A DNA stretch of 11,853 nucleotides, taken from Bacteroidota bacterium (GTDB lineage: Bacteria; Bacteroidota; UBA10030; UBA6906). Each line of letters begins with the position of its first letter. Within the stretch, counting starts at the first letter, position 1. The stretch covers positions 1 to 11,853 of the forward strand of contig JAERML010000012.1 in assembly GCA_016844425.1 (NCBI GenBank), given 5' to 3'. This document shows, piece after piece, positions 6,587-11,853 of this stretch. The position numbers and the translations under genes are program-made. The notes below the pieces were generated by a model. The model made no database searches. It was given only the letters and a program-made list of their open reading frames with translations, and was not told the DNA's origin.

Positions 6587-7573
6587 TTGACGCAACAGAA
6601 GACGATTCTCAGTGGGATGCGGCCAACTGGAAAGCTGCATCTCGGACATCTTGTCGGGGCTCTGGAAAATTGGGTTACTCTGCAGCATGAGTACAAGAAC
6701 TACCACCTCATCGCGGACTATCACGCGCTGACGACAAATCTCGACTCAGCCGGGATCTACCAGAATTCGATTGACATGGTCATAGACTGGCTGGCCGCTG
6801 GCATCGATTCCGCCAAAAGTCCCATCTTCCGCCAGTCGCAGGTGAAAGAACACACCGAGCTGCACCTGATTTTCTCCATGCTGATTACGACGGCCCGGCT
6901 CGAACGGAACCCTGCGGTGAAAGATCAAGTGCGTGAGCTGAACATTGAGAATGTGAGCTATGGACATCTCGGATACCCTGTGCTACAGTCGGCAGACATT
7001 CTCTTGTACAAGGGGGATCTTGTGCCCGTGGGCGAAGACCAGGTCCCACATGTGGAGATTTCGAGGGAGATTGCGCGGAGGTTCAACAACCAGTATGGTG
7101 TTGTGTTTCCGGAGCCTGAGCCCAAGCTTACAAAGTTTGCACGGCTTCCCGGTCTGGATGGGATGGACAAGAAGATGAGCAAATCATCCGGCAACACAAT
7201 TCTTCTCTCGGATTCGCCGGACGATATCAAAAAGAAAATGCGCACAGCGGTGACCGACCCACTGAAGGTGCGGAAGAACGACCCCGGTCGCCCCGAGGTC
7301 TGCCTTGTCTTCACCTACCATCAGAAATTCAATGCGGCCGAGAAGGATCAAATCGAACGAGACTGCCGGAGCGGTGCATTGGGGTGCGTTGACTGCAAAC
7401 TGCGGATTGCCCAGCGGATCGCGGACACGTTGGCTCCCTTCCGTGAAAAGAGAGCGTACTACGAGGCGCATACGTCCGACGTGGGAGCCATCCTTGCGGA
7501 CGGTGAACACCGCGCCCGAACGCGCGCCGGCGAAACCATGGCAGAAGTTCATGCTGCTATGAATCTAGGATGA
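6587..7573 (+). CDS. trpS: Tryptophanyl-tRNA synthetase
   Basis: A class I aminoacyl-tRNA synthetase that activates tryptophan with ATP and charges tRNA-Trp in the cytoplasm. The 328-residue product has SGMRPTGKLHLGHLVGAL with the HIGH-type motif HLGH at 18-21, the tryptophan-pocket region GYPVLQSADILLY at 129-141 with VGEDQVPHVE at 148-157, and the KMSKS loop at 196-200. Length and motif order are normal for bacterial TrpRS. The start is TTG at 6587 with AGG six bases upstream; the protein reaches its first motif within ten residues, as expected, so no upstream start is needed. It follows a terminator by 35 bases and shows no clear promoter of its own. It ends 16 bases before scpA. Confidence 0.97.
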   Translation: MTQQKTILSGMRPTGKLHLGHLVGALENWVTLQHEYKNYHLIADYHALTTNLDSAGIYQNSIDMVIDWLAAGIDSAKSPIFRQSQVKEHTELHLIFSMLITTARLERNPAVKDQVRELNIENVSYGHLGYPVLQSADILLYKGDLVPVGEDQVPHVEISREIARRFNNQYGVVFPEPEPKLTKFARLPGLDGMDKKMSKSSGNTILLSDSPDDIKKKMRTAVTDPLKVRKNDPGRPEVCLVFTYHQKFNAAEKDQIERDCRSGALGCVDCKLRIAQRIADTLAPFREKRAYYEAHTSDVGAILADGEHRARTRAGETMAEVHAAMNLG

Positions 7574-7589
7574 AGGGAAGGACCTGGCC

Positions 7590-8333
7590 ATGTATCGTGT
7601 GAAACTAACCGAGTTCGAGGGTCCGCTGGACCTCCTCCTCTTTTTCATCAAAAGGGATGAGCTGGACATCTACAATATTCCCATCTCGAAAATTACGCGG
7701 GAGTTTCTCGAATACCTCCATCTCATGTCCACGCTCGACCTCGAGGTGGCAGGCGACTTCATCGTCATGGCGGCCACCCTGATGCAGATCAAGGTGAAGA
7801 TGTTACTGCCGAAAGTGGAGATGCAGGAGGATGAAGAAGACCCTCGCGCTGAGCTGGTCAGGAGGCTGATCGAGTACAAGCGCTTCAAAGAAATGTCGCA
7901 GCAGATGTCCTCGATGGAAGATGAGCAGCGAAAGCTCTCGTACCGACGATTCTTTCATAGCGACCCGAAGGTTCAGTTCATCGAAGAGGATGAAGATCTC
8001 TTGAAGGACGTTTCTCTGTTTAATCTCATCGCTGCCTTCAAGTCGGCAATGGATCATATGCCGAAAAAGGTTATCCACGAAGTGAACCTACTCAACGTAT
8101 CCGTCGACGAACAGACGAGCTTCACGATGGACTATCTTCGTGTCCATGGTGAAACAACATTGCTCTCCCTGGTCTCTCACATGACGGAAAAGATTCGGAT
8201 CGTTGTGACAATCATTGCTCTGCTGGAGATGACAAAAAACAAGCTGATTTCCCTCTCGGCCGCGGAAGGGCGGGATGACATTGCGATCCGGCCCGGTTCC
8301 ATGGTGCTTCCCTTACAAACGGCAACCGCATGA
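7590..8333 (+). CDS. scpA: Segregation and condensation protein A (kleisin)
   Basis: ScpA is the kleisin that bridges the head domains of the SMC dimer and, with ScpB, builds the bacterial condensin needed for chromosome compaction and segregation. The 247-residue protein opens with the diagnostic FEGPLDLLLFFIKRDELDIY (about 9-28) and PISKITREFLEYL, the helical SMC-neck-binding N-terminal domain. An acidic linker follows around 78-86. The C-terminal winged helix that contacts the SMC head covers about 185-240. AAGGGAAGGA lies about eight bases before the ATG. The stop overlaps the scpB start by four bases, consistent with coupled production of the two partner subunits. Confidence 0.97.
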   Translation: MYRVKLTEFEGPLDLLLFFIKRDELDIYNIPISKITREFLEYLHLMSTLDLEVAGDFIVMAATLMQIKVKMLLPKVEMQEDEEDPRAELVRRLIEYKRFKEMSQQMSSMEDEQRKLSYRRFFHSDPKVQFIEEDEDLLKDVSLFNLIAAFKSAMDHMPKKVIHEVNLLNVSVDEQTSFTMDYLRVHGETTLLSLVSHMTEKIRIVVTIIALLEMTKNKLISLSAAEGRDDIAIRPGSMVLPLQTATA

Positions 8334-9097
8334 CAGAGAACCACACATTAGGTTCCAGCGTTCCTTCGGCAAAAGAGATTATTGAAGCGCTGATTTTTGC
8401 CTCCGACGAACCACTTACCACAAGACAGATTATTGAGATCTTCGGGATGCTCGAGGAAGGGGAGAGGCCGCGGAGAATCAGTGAAGAGAACATCCTTGCG
8501 GCAATCGAGGAATTGAACAAGGAGTTTGCGGAGACCGGGCGTGCGTTTCATATTGTGAAAGTTGCCGGCGGGTATCAATATGCGACTCTGAAGCGGTTCT
8601 CAGTGTGGCTGGGAAAGATGGTCAAAGAGAGGTCAAGGAGGAAGCTGTCCGTGTCGGCACTAGAAAGCCTTGCAGTGATTGCATACAAGCAGCCGGTCAC
8701 CAAACCAGAAATTGAGGCAATCCGCGGGGTTAATGCAGACTACGTGATGCGGACGCTCCTGGAGCGGAACATGGTGACCATTATCGGTCGTGCGGCGACG
8801 CCGGGGCGACCTTTATTGTACGGAACAACGAGAGACTTCCTGAAGCACTTCGGTCTGAATGACCTCTCAGAGCTTCCAAAGCCGCGCGAAATCGACGAGC
8901 TGATGGCCGAGGCAGAATTTGAAGTTGAGAAACGGATGCTGGCCGATCTCGAGGCAAAGAAGGCGGCGGCGGACGGCGATGAACCAACCGATTCGACAGA
9001 AGGCGGGAGCATTGTTGTGAGCGAGGATGGAACGTTGCGCGAAATCTCTGATGATACGCCTCCCGATGTTGATGAGTTGTCAAAGGACCCCGAATAA
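8330..9097 (+). CDS. scpB: Segregation and condensation protein B
   Basis: ScpB forms a dimer that binds the middle of ScpA and regulates SMC activity. The 255-residue protein has two winged-helix domains: the first at about 12-95 (AKEIIEALIFASDEPLTTRQ, then AFHIVKVAGGYQYAT) and the second at about 100-180, with LSVSALESLAVIAYKQPVTK at 106-125 and GRPLLYGTTRDFLKHFGL at 159-176. A tail after about residue 200 is acidic and low in complexity (EPTDSTEGG, DDTPPDVDELSKDPE) and probably disordered, as often seen in this family. The ATG overlaps the scpA stop (ATGA), which indicates translational coupling. It is followed after 27 bases by rluB, an association found in many bacteria. Confidence 0.96.
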   Translation: MTENHTLGSSVPSAKEIIEALIFASDEPLTTRQIIEIFGMLEEGERPRRISEENILAAIEELNKEFAETGRAFHIVKVAGGYQYATLKRFSVWLGKMVKERSRRKLSVSALESLAVIAYKQPVTKPEIEAIRGVNADYVMRTLLERNMVTIIGRAATPGRPLLYGTTRDFLKHFGLNDLSELPKPREIDELMAEAEFEVEKRMLADLEAKKAAADGDEPTDSTEGGSIVVSEDGTLREISDDTPPDVDELSKDPE

Positions 9098-9124
9098 CCA
9101 CCCTGCGTTTGCGTGGGGCTGCCC

Positions 9125-9886
9125 ATGAAAAGGACTGAACTAAAAGACTCACCGCAGCTGATCCGGCTCAACCGGTACCTGAGTATGTGCGGGATTGCCT
9201 CTCGCCGGAAGGCTGATGCGATGATTGTGGACGGGAAAGTGGAAGTGAACCATAAAGTCATCACTGACCTGGGAACAAAGATCAACCCGGAACGTGATAG
9301 AGTCTTCGTGGATGGCAAGCAGGTTACTCAGGTTCATGATTACGTCTACCTTGTTATGAACAAACCGAAGGATGCGATCACTACATTGAGCGATGAACGG
9401 GGTCGGACCACCGTCATGAGCCTGCTCCGATCAAAGCACCGTGTCTATCCCATCGGCCGCCTGGACAGGAACACGACCGGCGTCCTTCTGTTCACCAACG
9501 ACGGTGAGTTTGCCAACCGGCTGATGCACCCGAAGTTCGAGATCCCAAAATCATATCAGGTGACACTGGAAACGGTTGTAACGCGCGACCACATTGAGAA
9601 GCTTCGCAAAGGAGTTCGTCTGGATGACGGGAAACCTGCCGGTGGGGAGGTATATGTGCTTCCGGGAGGGAAAGGAAAAGAAATCGGCATTATCATCCAC
9701 GAAGGCCGAAACCGACAAGTCCGGAAAATGTTCGAATCGTTCGGGTATGAGGTGAAGAAACTTGACCGCGTTGCTTATGGACCTATCACCAAAGATGGCC
9801 TCGCCCGCGGCGCCTCACGAAGCCTCTCTCGATCGGAAGTGCGTGCGCTCCGGCAACTTGCCGGCTTGCCTGACGTTTACGCGTAG
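9125..9886 (+). CDS. rluB: Pseudouridine synthase, RluB-like
   Basis: A 253-residue RsuA/RluB-family enzyme expected to make a pseudouridine in 23S rRNA. The S4 domain is at about 12-66 (LNRYLSMCGIASRRKADAMI). The catalytic motif GRLDRNTTGVLLFTND is at 111-126, with D114 as the nucleophile. HEGRNRQVRKMFESFGYEV is at 192-210. The position after scpA-scpB matches the usual RluB context, which is why this copy gets the symbol and the paralogue at 93-851 does not. ATG 9125 has GGGG six bases upstream. A GTG at 9113 would add four residues and is less likely. It is probably the last gene of the trpS-scpA-scpB-rluB run; only a weak hairpin follows. Confidence 0.93.
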   Translation: MKRTELKDSPQLIRLNRYLSMCGIASRRKADAMIVDGKVEVNHKVITDLGTKINPERDRVFVDGKQVTQVHDYVYLVMNKPKDAITTLSDERGRTTVMSLLRSKHRVYPIGRLDRNTTGVLLFTNDGEFANRLMHPKFEIPKSYQVTLETVVTRDHIEKLRKGVRLDDGKPAGGEVYVLPGGKGKEIGIIIHEGRNRQVRKMFESFGYEVKKLDRVAYGPITKDGLARGASRSLSRSEVRALRQLAGLPDVYA

Positions 9887-9894
9887 GCGAACAA

Positions 9895-9907
9895 CGGCTT
9901 TCAGCCG
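9895..9907 (+). terminator. Weak hairpin after rluB (possible terminator)
   Basis: CGGCT (9895-9899) pairs with AGCCG (9903-9907) around a three-base loop. The sequence downstream is pyrimidine-rich but has no proper T-run, so termination here would be weak or factor-dependent. Nothing else is recognisable up to 9967. Confidence 0.25.
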
Positions 9908-9967
9908 CCATCCATTCTCACTCTTCAGTTCCTTTCTGTGTCAACTCATAGTCTCCACGGGTTATGT

Positions 9968-11032
9968 ATGATGAAGACACTCACCAATCTGTCCCATGTG
10001 GCCTTTCTTCTGACCGCGATGATGTGGATCTCATGTGCACCCTCGGTGTACAAAGAGGCCTACCCCACATTGCTCGACGGGAAATACGATACCGAATTCC
10101 CATACAAGGGGTGCGCACAACAATTGGAAGAGATTGGCGAAACCGTTCACATGCTGAACTGCGTCGCTTACTACAGAAGCTATGTGTTTGCGGAATCGAA
10201 CAAAGTATCCCTGAGCGGTCTCTCAGAAAGCGCGATCGAGCAACAAGCATCAAAGGTGGTGTACTATCGAAACACAGGTTCCGGAACCGGGACTGTCGTT
10301 CATTATCAGGACAAGCGCGTCGCGCTCCTGACATGCGCGCACATTGTGGATTTCCCCGATACCGCTTTCTCGTATTACCCCGGTCCGGAGGGAAAGCCGG
10401 GCCCGTATATCCAGAGCTTTTCGATCAAAGAACGGCAGTCTAACTACATTGCAGTCTTTCCCGAAGGGGGAGAGGTGGAAATTCTGGCGATGGATCGGTC
10501 GCTCGACGTTGCGCTGGTTGGGAAGAAGTTCAACCTCGAGCCGGAGAAGAGGATTCAGGTCTTCGGCTACCCGCTGGGGAAGGCGCGCGAACTGGAGTGG
10601 GGCTCGTTCGTGTATCTGTTCGGCTATCCCATGGGGTTCAAGATGGTGACGAAAGGAACGGTCAGCAGTCCGAACAAAGACAGGCAAGGCTCATTCCTTA
10701 CAGACGCGGTCTTCAACAAAGGTTTCAGTGGAGGACTCGTGCTTGGCATCAGGGATGGGGTTCCGAATTTTGAGTTGGTTGGTATCGTCAAATTGGTGCC
10801 AGGCAGTTCCGAATACCTTCTTGTCCCGACCAAGGAAGGCGAAGAACTTGAATACGATCCCCGCGTTCCCTATACCGGCGACATCTACGTCGATCGACGG
10901 CATAACATCCGCTACGGCATTACACAATCCATCGGTATCGAAGCCATCGTGAAGTTTGTCCAGGATAACCGCGTACTCCTTGCGCGCCGGGGATTTGCGA
11001 TTTCAATGTTTGGCTCTTCTCCGCAGCCATGA
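9968..11032 (+). CDS. Lipoprotein with a trypsin-like serine protease domain
   Basis: A 354-residue exported protein of unrecognised family carrying a trypsin-fold domain. The N-terminus is a signal peptide (about 1-22) ending in WISC, a loose lipobox with C23 as the likely lipidated residue. A cysteine-containing region (about 24-95) precedes the protease domain. The catalytic triad looks intact: H125 in LLTCAHIV, D180 in DRSLDVALVG, and S254 in FNKGFSGGLV, where GFSGG replaces the usual GNSGG. GSFVYLFGYPMGFKMVTKG matches the strand before the serine in HtrA-type proteases. No PDZ domain is visible. ATG 9968 or 9971 are equally possible; no strong ribosome-binding site is present. A GTG at 9938 would add ten residues before the signal peptide. 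The gene is followed after 35 bases by the membrane-anchored SRPBCC gene. Envelope proteolysis is the likely role; the substrate is unknown. Confidence 0.82.
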   Translation: MMKTLTNLSHVAFLLTAMMWISCAPSVYKEAYPTLLDGKYDTEFPYKGCAQQLEEIGETVHMLNCVAYYRSYVFAESNKVSLSGLSESAIEQQASKVVYYRNTGSGTGTVVHYQDKRVALLTCAHIVDFPDTAFSYYPGPEGKPGPYIQSFSIKERQSNYIAVFPEGGEVEILAMDRSLDVALVGKKFNLEPEKRIQVFGYPLGKARELEWGSFVYLFGYPMGFKMVTKGTVSSPNKDRQGSFLTDAVFNKGFSGGLVLGIRDGVPNFELVGIVKLVPGSSEYLLVPTKEGEELEYDPRVPYTGDIYVDRRHNIRYGITQSIGIEAIVKFVQDNRVLLARRGFAISMFGSSPQP

Positions 11033-11041
11033 GGATATTTG

Positions 11042-11060
11042 ACATCATCCTATGTGATGT
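11042..11060 (+). repeat. Short inverted repeat before the SRPBCC gene
   Basis: ACATCA (11042-11047) and TGATGT (11055-11060) are perfect inverted arms around a seven-base spacer. They lie eight bases before the ATG at 11068. This could be an operator or a small hairpin in the leader; it could also be chance. Confidence 0.3.
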
Positions 11061-11067
11061 GTAAGAT

Positions 11068-11712
11068 ATGAAACCCAAGTTGTTGCTCATTCTGTCCCTT
11101 CCACTCCTTGTGTTTGCGGGAGCCTTCTTTCTGTTTGCGTTTGCATCAACATCGACGTATCAGAAATGGAGTGTGGGGGATGAGACGCCGGCCACGGTGA
11201 CCGCAGAGGCCATGCGTCGCATAGGTGTGGATCAGCCAGGGTGGAGGACGCTTGTGATTTCTGTTTCGAAGGAAGTCAACGTCCCGAGATCAGTGGTATG
11301 GTCTATCTGGGCGGAACTTCCCGGCTGGCCCCGATGGTCACTACCGTTGCACAAATCCGCCCGTTGGCTCGGCAAGCCGGGGTGGGGCACCGGCGCACAG
11401 TTTGAACAAGTACTCAACCTGGGATTCCCCGTGGGCGAACGGACATCACATGAACGCGTGGAGAGCGTCTCCGAAGGTGAGCAGGTTTTGTGGTGGAAGG
11501 AAGAGGACGGTATCCGTTCGTGCCACATCTGGAAGTTCGAAGAACTCCCCGGAGGACGGACACGCATTACCAATACGGAAGTCTTCCATGGAACATCCAT
11601 CGGGATGATCAAGATTCTTGTTGGGCCGAGGTGGCTGAAGCTTTTTGAATTGGCCGTGGATCGGCTCGCGCTGGAGGGGACAAGCCATTTGAAACGGAAT
11701 GAAGTACTTTGA
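11068..11712 (+). CDS. Membrane-anchored SRPBCC (START-like) family protein
   Basis: A 214-residue protein with one N-terminal hydrophobic helix at about 4-26 (LLLILSLPLLVFAGAFFLFA) after two lysines, then an exported or surface-facing domain. From about 62 to 208 it matches the polyketide cyclase/SRPBCC pattern: a first strand TLVISVSKEVN, the family motif VPRSVVWSIWAELPGWPRWS at 72-91, several beta strands (QFEQVLNLGF, ERVESVSEGEQVLWW, HIWKFEELPGGRTRITNTEV) and a long C-terminal helix (WLKLFELAVDRLALEG). The domain forms a deep hydrophobic pocket in relatives, so ligand or lipid binding is plausible, but the ligand is unknown. Most family members are cytosolic, so the anchor is less common. 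The start ATG has no clear ribosome-binding site. It probably belongs with the upstream lipoprotein gene. Confidence 0.82.
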   Translation: MKPKLLLILSLPLLVFAGAFFLFAFASTSTYQKWSVGDETPATVTAEAMRRIGVDQPGWRTLVISVSKEVNVPRSVVWSIWAELPGWPRWSLPLHKSARWLGKPGWGTGAQFEQVLNLGFPVGERTSHERVESVSEGEQVLWWKEEDGIRSCHIWKFEELPGGRTRITNTEVFHGTSIGMIKILVGPRWLKLFELAVDRLALEGTSHLKRNEVL

Positions 11713-11757
11713 GCGCCCCTCGACCATACTGTGCCGGATTTCAACCAAGGTCCTCTA

Positions 11758-11774
11758 GCAGGTTGCTGAAAAAC
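11758..11774 (+). other. Possible mobile-element edge
   Basis: GCAGGTTGCTGAAAAAC resembles sequences I recall from the ends of insertion sequences or small non-autonomous elements, where a GCTGAAAAA block borders the element. It sits between the last gene and the terminal palindromes. No transposase is visible, and a matching second end would lie beyond the window. Confidence 0.25.
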
Positions 11775-11784
11775 TAAATCATCG

Positions 11785-11810
11785 TCACGCTGAGCGAAGT
11801 CGAAGCGTGA
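11785..11810 (+). repeat. REP-like palindromic repeat, copy 1
   Basis: TCACGCT (11785-11791) pairs perfectly with AGCGTGA (11804-11810) around the 12-base loop GAGCGAAGTCGA. Similar GAGCGAAGTCGA palindromes are, from memory, common dispersed intergenic repeats in environmental bacterial genomes. Confidence 0.75.
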
Positions 11811-11826
11811 AATCTGAAGCGCATGA

Positions 11827-11850
11827 CAGGGTTCGACTCCGCTCACCCTG
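11827..11850 (-). repeat. REP-like palindromic repeat, copy 2 (inverted)
   Basis: CAGGGT (11827-11832) pairs with ACCCTG (11845-11850). Read on the minus strand, the loop is GAGCGGAGTCGA, one base different from copy 1. Two of the six stem positions differ from copy 1, and both changes are compensated on the opposite arm. The pair of copies faces each other 16 bases apart, like the paired units of REP/BIME elements. It may continue past the window edge. Confidence 0.75.
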
Positions 11851-11853
11851 ACG

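Noticed and set aside
8740..9318. Long minus-strand open frame (192 residues) opposite scpB and rluB
   Set aside because: Serine-rich, no recognisable domain, and fully opposite two well-supported genes; a shadow frame.
11039..11067. TTGACA-N17-TAAGAT as a promoter for the SRPBCC gene
   Set aside because: Transcription would begin downstream of the ATG at 11068, inside the coding region, and the -10 is only a 4/6 match.
11232..11846. Minus-strand open frame of 204 residues at the right end
   Set aside because: It is opposite the SRPBCC gene and runs through the palindromic repeats; low-complexity composition and no recognised motif.
1..11853. CRISPR array, tRNA, rRNA, toxin-antitoxin or phage genes
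   Set aside because: Looked for on both strands; no regular spaced repeats, no cloverleaf-like sequence and no such coding regions were seen.

Overview
The window is a dense, entirely plus-strand stretch of bacterial chromosome, moderately GC-rich by eye, made mostly of conserved housekeeping genes. Clear Shine-Dalgarno sequences and the trpS-scpA-scpB-rluB gene order, together with a standalone HNH protein that often occurs in the Bacteroidota/Chlorobiota lineage, suggest an Ignavibacteria- or Chlorobi-like organism. The Bacteroidota proper rarely use Shine-Dalgarno sites. This assignment is inference; no rRNA or other lineage marker is present.

Layout. (1) Positions 1-4188 are a closely packed cluster: the end of an unidentified gene, an RsuA/RluB-type pseudouridine synthase, a Nudix hydrolase (4-base overlap), a PfkB-family kinase, the methylthioribose-1-phosphate isomerase mtnA, and recO (4-base overlap). 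A gap of about 100 bases before the kinase is the only break. (2) A membrane-anchored HtrA/DegP-type protease with two PDZ domains (4272-5804) ends at a strong intrinsic terminator. (3) A small HNH-endonuclease-like gene (about 6006-6524) is its own transcription unit, with a near-consensus promoter upstream and a second intrinsic terminator after the stop. (4) trpS-scpA-scpB-rluB (6587-9886) is a tight operon-like run joining tryptophan charging, the SMC-kleisin accessory subunits and rRNA modification. (5) The last part is less conserved: a lipoprotein with a trypsin-like protease domain (9968-11032) and a membrane-anchored SRPBCC protein (11068-11712). (6) The right edge (11758-11853) is non-coding. 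It holds two inverted copies of a short REP-like palindrome with a conserved 12-base loop and compensatory stem changes, next to an A-rich sequence that may be the edge of a mobile element.

How the genes fit together: RNA modification, nucleotide sanitation or salvage, methionine salvage, recombinational repair, envelope proteolysis and chromosome segregation all appear as ordinary core functions. I see no CRISPR array, toxin-antitoxin pair, phage or defence island, and no clear new multi-gene system. The points most worth a second look are the kinase-mtnA pair, the HNH gene's strong ribosome-binding site that does not match any usual start codon, the protease-lipoprotein/SRPBCC pair, and the covarying terminal repeats.
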